DNA of 64,000 nt from Aristolochia californica (lineage: Eukaryota > Streptophyta > Magnoliopsida > Piperales > Aristolochiaceae): positions 21,271,610 to 21,335,609 of the forward strand of contig JARWKL010000004.1 of assembly GCA_029961685.1 (NCBI GenBank), in the 5' to 3' direction. The notes below the pieces were generated by a model. The model searched no databases and was not told the origin of the DNA. It was given only the letters and a program-made list of their open reading frames with translations. A program made the translations under genes and the position numbers. Positions 50,170 to 63,138 of this stretch are shown here, one piece after another (position 1 is the first letter of the stretch; every line of letters begins with the position of its first letter).

Positions 50170-50940
50170 GTTAAAAATCCCCCGCCTCCCCATTTTCCCG
50201 ACGATTGCAGAGCCTGATATATAAAAAACTAAAAAGTGTTTACAATCCCTAAAAATTACAAACACTTTTTGGAATTATCTCTCTCTAAAATTGTCCATTG
50301 TGCATTTTCACTTTAGATGTAAACTTTTTTCTTAAATCGAAATTTGAGTTTTCACTTTCCCTTCATCTCATTAACAAAAAAGAGCTAAAAGGCAAATAGA
50401 TAACAAAAAAAAAAATGAAAATTTTAGAGTTTATGTATGGAAATAATTTAAAGCAATAACAAATGTATGTAAAGAAAATTTAATCTCACACCACAAATAA
50501 ACACAAAAGTTTTGTTATCCTAGTTTGGGAAATTCCACTGGTTCAAACCTAATAGCTCGGAACACATGTTTTAAAAAATGGATATGCATGCTTGAAACAT
50601 GTTAAAGATGAAAATGACCTATGGATCCAAATCTTTGGAAGAGTATAACATTAAAATTCCCAAGTGAACATATGGTGGGATATTTACTCGAGTCAAACAA
50701 GCCATTATTTTGCCCAATTACAAAAAGCTGACCTAACGATCATAGATGATTGTTAAGTGATTTATCATGCGTAACGGGCTATATTTTGTAAGGAACAACT
50801 TATGGACTGGGAGTCAACACTCAGTTAAAAATCTCCCGCCTCCCCCATTTTTCGACGGTTGCAGAACCTGATATATAAAAACTAAAAAGAGTTTACAATC
50901 CCTAAAAATTACAGTCACATTTTGGAATTATATCTCTCTC
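50170..50940 (+). repeat. Dispersed duplicate, copy 2 (mate at 44.2-45.0 kb)
   Basis: Mate of 44190-44960. In this copy AGCTCGGAA is joined directly to CACATGTTTTAAAAAATGG at 50559-50563, losing about 30 bp of the T-rich tail. Spacing is about nine monomers. Confidence 0.78.
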
Positions 50941-53231
50941 CATTTGTGTATTGTGCATTTCCTTTTCAGATGTATACTTTTTTCTTAAATCAAAACTTGA
51001 GTTTTCACTTTCCCTTCATCTCGTAGACAAAAAAAGAGAAAAAAGGCTAATAGATCACAACAAAATGAAAATTTTAGAGTTTATGTATGGAAATAATTTA
51101 AAGCAATAACAAATTTTAGTAAAGAAAATTTATTCTCACACAAAAAATGAACACAAGAAGTTTTGTTATTCAAGTTTTGGAAATTCCACTAGTTCAACCC
51201 TAATAGCTCAAAATTTTAAAAGATAGAGATTTTTCTACACATGTTTAAAAAAATGGATATGCATGCTTGAAAAATTTTAAAGATAATAACATTAAATTCC
51301 CAAGTGAACATTCGGTGGGATATTTACCCAAGTCAAACAAGCCATTACTTTGCCTATTTACAAAAGGCTGACCAAACGATCATTGATGATTGTAAAGTGA
51401 TTTATCATGCGTAACGGGCTAGATTTTTGTAAGGAATGACTTATGGATTAGGATTCAACACTCAATTAAAAATCCCTGACCTCCCACTTTTCCTGATGAT
51501 TGCAAGACCTGATATATAAAAGCTTAAAAGAGTTCACAATCCCTAAAAATTACAGACACCTTTTGGAATTATCTCTCTCTACATATGTGCATTGTGCATT
51601 ACCATTTTAGATGAATACTGTTTTCATAAATCAAAACTTGAGTTTTCACTTTCCCTTCATCTCGTAAAAAAAAAAAGAGATAAAAGGCAAATAGATCATA
51701 GAAAAATGAAAATTTTAGAGTTTCTGTATGGAAAAAATTTAAAGCAATAAAAAATGTAAGTAAAGAAAATTTATTCACACACCACAAATGAACAGAAAAG
51801 TTTTGTTATCCAAGTTGGGGAAATTCCACTTGTTCAAACCTAAAAGCTCAAAATTTTATAAGAAAGAGAATTTTCTACACATGTTTAAAAAAATGGATAT
51901 GCATGCTTGAAACATATTAAAGATGCAAATGACCTATGGATCCAAACCGTTTAAAGATAATAACATTAAATTCCCAAGTGAACGTGCGGTGGGATATTTA
52001 CCCGAGTCAAATAACCCATTATTTTACCCATTTACAAAAAGTTGACCTAACGATCATAGATGATTATAAAGTGATTTATCATGCATAATGGGCTATATTT
52101 TTGTAAGGAATGACTTATGGATTCGGAGTCCACCTTAGTTAAAAATCCCTCGCCTCCCCCTTTTCCCGATGATTGCAGAACTTGTTATATAAAAACTAAT
52201 AATAGTTTACAATCCCTGAAAATTACAGACTTTTTTTGGAATTATCTCTCTCTACATTTGTGCATTGTGCTTTTCCATTTTAGATGTATACTTTTTTCTT
52301 AAATCTAAACTTGAGTTTTCTCTTTCCCTTTAACTCGTCATAAAAAAGAGATAAAAGGACAATAGATCACAACAAAATTTTAGCGTTTATGTCTCGAAAG
52401 AATTTAAAGCAATAATAAAAGTAAGTAAATAAAATTTATTCATACACCACAAATGAAAACAAAAGTTTTGTTATCCAAGTTGGGGAAATTCTACCAGTTC
52501 AACCCTAATAGCTCGAAATTTTATAAGAGAGATTTTTCAACACATGTTTTAAAAAATGGATATGCATCCTTGAATCATGTTAAAGATGTGAATGACCAAT
52601 GTATCCAAACATTTTAAAAACAATAACATTAAATTCCAGAGTGAACGTTCGGTGGGATATTTACCTGAGTCAAACAAGCCACTATGTTGCCCATTTACAA
52701 AAAGCTGACCTAACTATCATAGATGATTGTAAAGGGATTTATCATGCATAATGGGCTATATTTTTCTAAGGAATCACTTATGGATTGGGAGTCAACACTC
52801 AATTAAAAATCCCTCGCCTCCCCCTTTTTGTGATGATTGCAGAACCTGAAATATAAAAACAAAAAAGTGTTTACAATCCCTAAAAATTATAGACACTTTT
52901 AAGAATTTTCTCTTTCTAAATTTTTGCATTGTGCATTTCAATTTTAGATGTATACTTTTTTCTTAAATAAAAACTTGAGCTTTCACTTTCACTTCATCTC
53001 ATATACAAAAAAAGAGATAAAAGGCAAATAATTCACAACAAAATGAAAATTTTAGTGTTTATGTATGGAAAGAGTTTAAAACAATAACAAATGTTAGTAA
53101 AGAAAATTTATTCACACACCACAAATGAACACTAAAGTTTTGATATCCAAGTTTGGAAAATTTCACTAGTTGAACCCTAATAGCTCGGAATTTTTTAGGT
53201 AAGAGATTTTACTACACATGTTTTAAAAAAT

Positions 53232-53873
53232 GGATATGCAAGTTTGAAACATGTTAAAGATGCAAATGACCTATGGATCGAAACCTTTTAAGGACAATAA
53301 GTGAACATTCGGTGGGATATTTACCCGAGTCAAACAAGCCATTATTTTGCCCATTTACAAAAGGCTGACCTACCGATCATAGATGAATACAAACTAGCTA
53401 TATTTTTGTAACGAATGACGTATGGATTGGGAGTCAACACTCAGTTAAAAATCCCCCGCCTCCTCCTTTTCCCGACGATTGCAAAACTTGATATATAAAA
53501 AATAAAAAGAGTTTACAATCCCTAAAAATTACAATCGCTTTTTGGAATTATCTCTCTCTACTTTTTTGCATTGTGCATTTCCATTTTAGAAATAAACTTT
53601 TTTCTTAAATCAAAACTTGAGTTTTCACTTTCCCTTCATCTCGTATACAAAAAAAGAGATAAAAGGCAAATAGATCACAACAAAATAAAAATTTTAGAGT
53701 TTGTGTATGGAAAGAGTTTAAAGCAATAACAAATGTTAGTAAAGAAAATTTATTCACACACCACAAATGAACACTAAAGTTTTATTATCCAAGTTTTGAA
53801 AATTCCACTAGTTCAACCCTAATAGCTCGAAATTCTATAGGAAAGAGATTTTTGTACACATGTTTTAAAAAAT
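53232..53873 (+). repeat. Adjacent duplicate monomer m81 (642 bp)
   Basis: Pairs with m82. Both lack CATTAAATTCCCAA, so ACAATAAGTGAAC is read directly (53295 and 53937). Both have AAAAGGCTGACCT then CCGATCATAGATGAAT, followed by a shortened joint into the GGCTATAT-type stretch, and both have AGAAATAAACTTTTTTC. Spacing is 642 bp. Confidence 0.85.
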
Positions 53874-54513
53874 GGGTATGCAAGCTTGAAACATGTTAAA
53901 GATACAAATGACCTATGGATCCAAACCTTTTAAAGACAATAAGTGAACGTTAGGTGGGATATTTACCCGAGTCAAACAAGCCATTATTTTGCCCATTTAC
54001 AAAAGGCTGACCTGCCGATCATAGATGAATGTAAACTGGCTATATGTTTTTTAGGAATGACCTATGGATTGGGAGTCAACACTCAGTTAAAAATCCCCCG
54101 CCTCCCCCTTTTCCCGACGTTTGTAAAACTTGATATATAAAAAATAAAAAGAGTTTACAATCCCAAAAAATTATAGTGGCTTTTTGGAATTATCTCTCTA
54201 TTTTGTGCATTGTGCTTTTCCATTTTAGAAATAAACTTTTTTCTTAAATCAAAACTTGAGTTTTCACTTTCCCTTCATCTCGTAAACAAAAAAAAGAGAT
54301 AAAAGGCAAATAGATAACAACAAAAGGAAAATTTAAGAGTTTATGTATGGAAATAATTTAAAGCAATAAAAAATGTAACAAAATAAAATTTTTTCAAACA
54401 CCACAAATGAACACAAAATTTTTGTTTTCCAAGTTTGGGAAATTCCAATAGTTCAACCCTAATAGCTCGGAATTTTATAAGAAAGAGATTTTTCTACACA
54501 TGTTTTAAAAAAT
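53874..54513 (+). repeat. Adjacent duplicate monomer m82 (640 bp)
   Basis: Second copy of the m81 type. The head reads GGGTATGCAAGC. It shares both deletions with m81, and similarity is lost in the following monomer (m83), which has the ordinary AACATTAAATTCCCAAG. Confidence 0.83.
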
Positions 54514-57500
54514 GGATATGCAAGCTTGGAACTTGTTGAAGATGCAAATGACCTATGGATCCAAACCTTTTAAAGATAATAACATTAAATTCCCAAGTGA
54601 ACGTTCGGAGGGATAATTTTTCTGAGTCAAACAAGCTATTATTTTGACCATTTACAAAATGATGACCTAACGATCATAGATGATTGTAAAGTTATTTTTC
54701 ATGCATAACGGGCTATATTTTTGTAAGGAATGACTTATGGATTGGGAGTCAACACTCAGTTGAAAATCCACCGCCTCCCCCTTTTCCCGACGATTGCATA
54801 ACCTGATAAATAAAAACTAAAAAAGTTTACAATCCCTAAAAATTACAGACACTTTTTGGAATTATTTACCTCTTTATTTTTGCATTGTGCATTTTCATTT
54901 TAGATGTATACTTTTTTCTTTAATCAAAACTTGAGTTTTCACTTTCCCTTCATCTCGTAAACAAACAAATAGAAAAAAGTCAAATAGATCACTACAAAAT
55001 GAAAATTTTAGAGTTTATGTATGGAAAGATTTTAAAGCATTAAAAAATATTAGTAAAGAAAATTTATTCACACACCACAAACAAACACAAAAGTTTTGTT
55101 ATCCAAGTTTGGGAAAATTCCACTAGTTCAACATTAATAGCTAAGAATTTTATAAGAAAGATATTTTTATACACATGTTTTAAAAAAGGATATGCAAGCT
55201 TGAAACTTGTTAAAGATGCAAATGACATATGGATCCAAACCTTTTAAACATAATAACATTAAATTCCCAAGTGAACGTGCGGTGCGATATTTACTCGAGT
55301 CAGACAAGCCATTAATTATCCCATTTACAAAAAGCTAACCTAACGATCATACATGATTGTAAAGTGATTTATCATGCGTAACGGGTAATATTTTTGTAAG
55401 GAATGACTTATGGTTTGCGAGTCAACACTAAGTTTAAATCCCCCGCATCCTCCTTTTCCCGACAATTGAAGAACATGATATCTAAAAAACTAAATAGACT
55501 TTACAATCTCTAAAAATTACCGACAGTTTTTGGAATGATCTCTCTCTATATTTGTGCATTGTGTATTTAAATTTTAGATGTATACTTTTTTCTTAAATAA
55601 AAACTTGAGTTTTCACTTTCCCTTCATCTCGCAAAAAAAAAAAAAAAGATAAAAGGCAAATAGATCACAACAAAATGAAAATTTTAGAGTTTATGTATGG
55701 AAAGAATTTAAAGCAATAACAAATGTAAGTAAATAAAATTTATTCACACACCACAAATGAACACAAAAGTTTTGTTGTCCAAGTTTGGGAAATTCCACTA
55801 GCCCAACCCTATTAGCTCAAAATTTTATAAGAAAGAAATTTGTTAAGACTTGTTTTAAAAAAATGGATATGCATACTTGAAACATGTGAAAGAAGAAAAT
55901 GACCTATGGATCCAAACCTTTTAAAGGGTATAACATTAAATTCCCAAGTGAACGTGCGGTGGGATATTTACCCAAGTCAGACAAGCCATTATTTTGCCCA
56001 TTTACAAAAAGCTGACTTAACGGTCATAGATGATTGTAAAGTGATTTATCATGCATAATGGGCTATATTTATGTAAAGAATGACTTATGTATTCGGAGTC
56101 AACACTCAGTTAAAAATCCCTCGCCTCCCCCATTTCCCGACGATTGCAGAACTTGGTATAGAAAAAACTAAAAAGAGTTTACAATCCCTAAAAATTACAG
56201 ACACATTTTGGAATTATCTCTCTCTAAATTTGTGCATTGTGCATTTCCATTTTAGATGTATACTTTATTCTTAAATAAAAACTTGAGTTTTCACTTTCCC
56301 TTAAGCTCGTAAAAAAAATATGGGATAAAAGGCAAATAGATCACAACAAAATGAAACTTTTAGAGTTTATTTATGGAAAGAATTTAAAGCAATAACAAAT
56401 GTAAGTAAATAAAATTTATTCTCACACCAGAAATGAACACAAAAATTTTATTACCCTAGTTTGGGAAATTCCACTACTTCTACCTTGATAGGTCGAAATT
56501 TTATAAAAAAGAGATTTTTCAACACACGTTTCAAAAAATGGATGTCCATGCTTGAAACATGTTAAAGATGCAAATGACCTAGGGATCCAAACCTTTTAAA
56601 GAGAATAACATTAAATTCCCAAGTAAACGTGTAGTAGGATATTTACTCGAGTCAAAAAAGCCATTATTTGCCCATTTACAAAAAGCTGACCTAACGATCA
56701 TAGATGATTTTAAAGTGAATTATCATGCATAACGGGCTATATTTATGTAAGGAATGACTTATGGATTGGGAGTCAACACTCAGTTAAAAATCTCTCGCCT
56801 ACCCCTTTTTCTGACGATTGCAGAACCGGATATATATAACAAACTAAAAAGAGTTTACAATCTCTAAAAATTAAAGATGCTTTTTGGAATTATCTCTCTC
56901 TACATTTGTGTATTGTGTATATCCATTTTAGATATATACTTTTTTCTTAAATTAAAACTTGAGTTATCACTTTCCCTTCATCTCGTGAACACAAAAAGAG
57001 ATAAAAGGCAAATAGATCACAACAAAATGAAAATTTTAGAGTTTATTTATGGAAAGAATTTAAAGAAATAACAAATGTAAGTAAAGAAAATTTATTAAGA
57101 TTCCACAAAAGAACACAAAATTTTTGTTATCCAAGTTTGAGAAATTCCACTAGTTCAACCCTAATAGCTCGGAATTTAATAAGAAAGAGATTTTTCTACA
57201 CATGTTTTAAAAAATGGATAAGCATGCTTGAAACATGTTAAAGATACAAATGACCTATGGATCAAAACCTTTTGAAGAGAATAACATTAAATTACCTAGT
57301 TAACACATGGTGGGATATTTACCTGAGTCAAACAAGCCATTATTTTGCCCATTGACAACAAGCAGACCTAACGATCATATATGATTGTAAACTGATTTAT
57401 CATGTGTAACAGCCTATATTTTTTTAAGGAATGACTTATGGATTGGGAGTCAACCCTCAGTTAAAAATCCCCCGCCTCCCCTTTTCCCGAAAATTGCAGA

Positions 57501-59904
57501 ACCTGATATATTAAAAACTAAATAGAGTTTACATTCCCTAAAAATTACAGATAGTTTTTGTAATTATCTCTCTCTACATTTGTGCATTGTGCATTTACAT
57601 TTTAGATGTATACTTTTTTCTTATATCAAAACTTGAGTTTTCACTTTCCCTTCATCTTGTAAACAAAAAAAGAGATAAAAGGCAAACAAATTACCACAAA
57701 ATGAAAATTTTAAAGTTTATGTATGGAAAAAATTCAAAGCAATAGTAAATGTAAGTAAAGAAATTTTTTTCACATACCACAAATGAACACAAAAGTTTTG
57801 TTACCCAAGTTAGGGAAATTCGACTAGTTCATCCCTTATAGCACGGAATTTTATAAGAAAGAGATTTTTCTACACGTGTTTTGAAAAATGGATATGCATG
57901 CTTGAACCATGGTAAAGATGCAAATGACATATGCATCCAAACCATTTAAAGAGAACCAAATTAAATTCTCAAGTGAAAGTGCAGTGGGATATTTACCCGA
58001 GTCAAACAAGCCATTATTTTACCAGTTTACAAAAATCTGACCTGAAGATCATAGATGACTGTAACGTGATTTATCATGCATAACGGGCTATATTTTGTAA
58101 GGAATGACTTATGGATTGGGAGTCAACACTCAGTTAAAAATCCCCCTCCTCCCCCTTTTCCCGACGATTGCAGAACCAAATATATAAAGACAAAAAAGAG
58201 CTTGCAATCCCTAAAAATTGGAGACACTTTTTGGAATTATCTCTCTGTACATTTGTGCATTGTGCATTTCAATTTTAGATTTATACTTTTTTCTTAAATC
58301 AAACTTGAGTTTCACTTTCCCTTCATATCGTAAACAAAAAAAGAGATAAAAGACAAATAGATCACAACAAAATAAAAATTTTAGAGTTTATGTATGGAAA
58401 GAATTTAGAGAAGTAACAAATGTAAGTAAAGAAAATTTATTCACACATCACAAATATACACAAAAGTTTTGTTACCAAGTTTTGGAAATTTCAGTAGTTC
58501 AACCCTAATAGCTCGGAATTTTATAAGAAAGATTTTTCTACACATGTTTTAAAAAAATGGTATGCATGCTTGAAACATGTTAAAGATGCAAATGACATAT
58601 GGATCCAAAGCTTTTCAAGAGAATAACATTAAATTCCCAAGTGAAAGTGTGGTGGGATATTTACCCGAGTCAAACAAGCCATTATTTATCCCATTTACAA
58701 AAAACATACCAAAAGATAATAGATGATTGTAAAGTGATTTATCATGCATAATGGGCTATATTTTTGTAAAGAATGACTTATGGATTGGAGTCAACACTCA
58801 GTTAAACATCCCCCGCCTCCCCCTTTTTCTGACAATTACAGAACCTGATATACAAAAACTAAAAAGACTTTACAATCAATAAAAAATTACAGAAACTTTG
58901 CGAATTATCTCTCTCTACATTTGTGCATTGTTCATTTCCATTTTAGATGTATACTTTTTTCTTAAATCAAAACTTGAGTTTTCACTTGCCCTTCATCTCA
59001 TGAACAAAAAAAGAGAAAAAAGGCAAATAGATCACAACAAAATGAAAATTTTAGAGTTTATGTATGGAAATAATTTAAAGCAATAACAAATGAAAGGAAA
59101 GAAAATTTTTCCACACACCATAAATGATCACAAAAGTTTTGTTATCCAAGTTTGGGAAATTCCACTAGTTCAACCCGAATAGCTCTTAATTTTTTATGGA
59201 AGAGATTTTTCTACACATGTTTTAAAAAATCGATTTGCATCCTTGAAACATGTTAAAGATGAAAATGATCTATGGATCCACACCTTTTAAATATAATAAC
59301 ATTAAATTCACATGTGAACGTGCGGTGGGGTATTTACCCGAGTCAAACAAGCCATTATTTTGCCTATTTACAAAAAGCGAGCCTAACGATCATATATGAC
59401 TGTGAAGTGATTTATCATACGTAACAGGCAATATTTTTGTAAGGAATGACTTATGGATCGGGAGTCAACACTCAGTTAAAAATCCCCCGCCTCTCCTTTT
59501 TCCCAATGATTGCAGAACCTGATATATAAAAACTAAAAAGAGTTTACAATCCCTAAAAATTACCGACAGTTTTTGGAATTATCTCACTCTTCATTTGTGC
59601 ATTGTGCATTTGAATTTTACATGTATACTTTTTTCTTTAATCAAAACTTGAGCTTTCACTTTCCCTTCTTCTCGTAAACAAAAAAAGAGATAAAAGGCAA
59701 ATAGATCACAACAAAATGAAAATTTTACAGTTTATGTATGGAAAGAATTTAAAGCAATAAATATTGTAAGTAAAGTAAATTTATTCACACACCACAAATG
59801 AACACAAAAGTTTTGTTATCTAAGTTTGGGAAATTCCACTAGTGCAACCCTTATAGCTCGGAATTTTATAAAAAAGAGATTTTTCTACAAATGTTTTAAA
59901 AAAT

Positions 59905-61153
59905 GGATATGCATGCTTGAAACATGTTAAAGATGCAAATGACCTACGGATCCAAACCTTTTAAAGAGAATAACATCAAATTCCCAAGTGAACGTGTGGT
60001 GGGATATTTACCCGAGTCAAACAAGCCATTATTTTGCCTATTTACAAAAAGCTGACCTAACGATCATAGACGAAAAAAAGCGATTTATCATAGGTAACGG
60101 GTTATATTTTTATAAGGAATGACTTATGGATTGGAGTCAACACTCAATTAAAATTCCTCCGCCTCCCCCTTTTCCCGACGATTGCAGAACCTGATATATA
60201 AAAACTAAAAAAACTTTACAATCCGTAAAAATTACTGAAACGTTTTGGAAATAAAATTCAAAACTTGAGTTTTCACTTGCCTTTCACATCGTAAACAAAA
60301 AAAAAAGATAAAAGGCAAATAGTTCACAAGAAAATGAAAATTTTAGAGTTAATGTATGAAAAGAATTTAAAGCAGTAATAAATGTAAGTAAATAAAATTT
60401 ATTCACACACCACAAATGAACACAAAAGTTTGTTATCCAAGTTTGGGAAATTTCACTAGTTAAACCCTTATAGCTCGAATTTTATAAGAAAGAGATTTTT
60501 CTTCACCTGTTTTAATAAATGGATATGCATGTTTGAAACAAGTTAAAGATGCAAATGACCTATGGATGCAATCATAATAAAGAGAATAATATTAAATTCC
60601 CAAGTGAACGCCAAACCCATTTAATAAACCTGACCTAACGAACATAGATGACTGTAAAGTAATTTATCATGTGTAACAGACTATATTATTGTAAGGAATG
60701 GCTTATGGATTGGGAGTCAACACTCAGTTAAAAATCCCCCTTCTTCCTCTTTTCCCAACAATTGCAGAACCTGATATATAAAAACTAAAAAGACTATACA
60801 ATCCCTAACAATTACAAAAACATTTTGAAATTATCTCTCTCTACATTTGTGCATTGTGCATTTCCATTTTGGATGTAAACTTTTCTTTAATACAACTTGA
60901 GTTTTCACTTTCCCTTCATCATATAAACAAAAAAAGAGATAAAAGGCAAATAGATCACTACAAAACGAAAATTTTAGAGTTTTTGTATGGAATGAATTTA
61001 AAGAAATAAAAAATGTAAGTAAAGAAAATTTATTCACACGCCACAAATGAACACAAAAGTTTTGTTATCCAAGTTTGCAAAATTCCACTAGTTGAACCCT
61101 AAATGCTTAGAATTTTATAAGAAAGAGATTTTTCTACACATGTTTAAAAAAAT
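59905..61153 (+). repeat. Two shortened monomers, m91 (616 bp) and m92 (633 bp)
   Basis: m91 lacks the CT-rich and acceptor-like stretch: CGTTTTGGAAATAAAA is followed by TTCAAAACTTGAG at about 60251. m92 lacks about 40 bp after AAGTGAACG, which continues CCAAACCCATTTAATAAACC (60610-60630), replacing the GTGCGGTGGGATATTTACCC part. Confidence 0.8.
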
Positions 61154-63138
61154 GGATATGCATACTTGAAACATGTTTAAGATGGAAATGACCTATGGAT
61201 CCAAACCTTTTAAAGAGAATAACATTAAATTCCCAAATGAAAGTGTGGTGGGATATTTACCTGAGTCAAGCAGGCCATTATTTTGCCCAATTACGAAAAG
61301 CTGACCTAAAGATCATAGATGATTGTAATGTGATTTATCATGCATAACGGGATATATTTTTGTAAGGAATGACTTATGGATTGGGAGCCAACACTCAGTT
61401 AAAATTCCCCCTCTTCCCCCTTTTCCCAACGATTGCAGAACCTGATATTTAAAAAACTAAAAAGAATTTACAATCCTAAAATTACATACAATTTTTAGAA
61501 TTATCTCACTCTACATTTGTGTATTGTGTATTTCCATTTTAGATGTATACTTTTTTCTTAATTCAAAACTAGAGTTTTCACTTCTCGTTCATCTCGTAAA
61601 TAAAAAAAGAATTAAAAGGCAAATAGATTAGAACAAAATGAAAACTTTAGAGATTATGTATTGAAAGAATTTAAAGCAATAACCAATGTACGTAAAGAAA
61701 ATTTATTCACACACCACAAATGAACACAAAGTTTTGTTATCCAAGTTTTGGAAATTCCACTAGTTCAACCCTAATAGCTCAGAGATTAATAAGAAAGAGA
61801 TTTTCTACACTTGTTATAAAAAGTGATACGCATGCTTGAAACATGTTAAAGATGCAAATGACCTATGGATCCAAACATTTTAAAGAGAATAACATTAAAT
61901 TCCTAAGTGAACATGTGGTGGGATATTTACCCGAATCGAACAAGCCATTATTTTGCCCATTTACAAAAAGCAGACCTAACGATCAGAGATGATTGTAAAG
62001 TGATTTGTCATTCGTAACGGGCTATACTTTTGTAATAAATTACTTATGGGTTGGAGTCAACACTCAGTTAAAAATCCCCCGCCTCCCCCTTTTCCCGACG
62101 ATTGCAGAACCTGATATATAAAAACTAAAAAGAATTTACAATCCCAAAAAATTACAGAAACATTTTGGAATTATCTCTCTCTATATTTTTGCATTGTGCA
62201 TTTCCATTTTAAATGCATAATTTTTTCTTAAATAAAAACTTGAGTTTTCACTTGCCCTTCATCTCGTAAACAAAAAAAAGATAAAAGGCAAATAGATCAC
62301 AAAAAATGAAAATTATAGAGTTTTTGTATGGAAAGAATTTAAAGCAATAAGAAATGTAAATAAAGAAAATTTATTCACACACCACAAATGAACACAATAG
62401 TTTTGTTATCCAAGTTTGGGAAATTCCACTAGTACAACCCTAATAGCTCGAAATTTTATCAGAAAGAGATTTTTCTACACATGCTTTAAAAAATCGATAT
62501 GCTTTCTTGAAACATGTTAAAGATGCAAATGACCTAAGGATCCAATCCTTTTAAAGAGAATAACATTAAATTCCCAAGTAAATTTGCGGTGGGATATTTA
62601 CCCGAGTCAAACAAGCCATTATTTTGCCCATTTACAAAAAGCTGACCTAACGATCATACATGATTGTAAAGTGGTTTATCATGCGTAACGGGCTATATTT
62701 TTTTAAGGAATGAGTTATGGATTAGGAGTCAACACACAGTTAAAAATCTCCCACCTCCCCCTTTTCTCGACGATTGCAGAACCTGATATATAAAAACTAA
62801 AAAGAGTTTACAATCCCAAAAAATTACAAACACTTTTTGGAATTATCACTCTCTAAAATTGTGCATTGTGCATTTCCATTTTAGATCTATACTTTTTTTA
62901 TTAAATATAAACCTGATTTTTCAATTTCGCATCATCTCGTAAAAAAAAAAAGGTAACAAGCAAATAGATCACAACAAAATGAAAATTTAAGAGTTTAATG
63001 TTTGCAAAGAATTTAAAGCAAACACAAATGTCAGTAAACAAAATTTATTCACACACCTTAAATGAACACAAAAGTGTTGTTATCCAAGTTAGGAAAATTC
63101 CACTAGTTCAACCGTAATTGCTAGGAATTTTATAAGAT

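Larger units (their letters stand above)
49928..60520 (+). repeat. Satellite block F, monomers m76-m91
   Basis: Monomer heads lie at 49928, 50580, 51255, 51895, 52558, 53232, 53874, 54514, 55188, 55865, 56540, 57216, 57890, 58559, 59231 and 59905. m78 (640 bp) lacks about 35 bp just after its head near 51270. m81 and m82 (642 and 640 bp) share two small deletions. m91 (616 bp) lacks part of its middle near 60250. Units m83-m90 are regular (669-677 bp). No gene is present. Confidence 0.95.
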
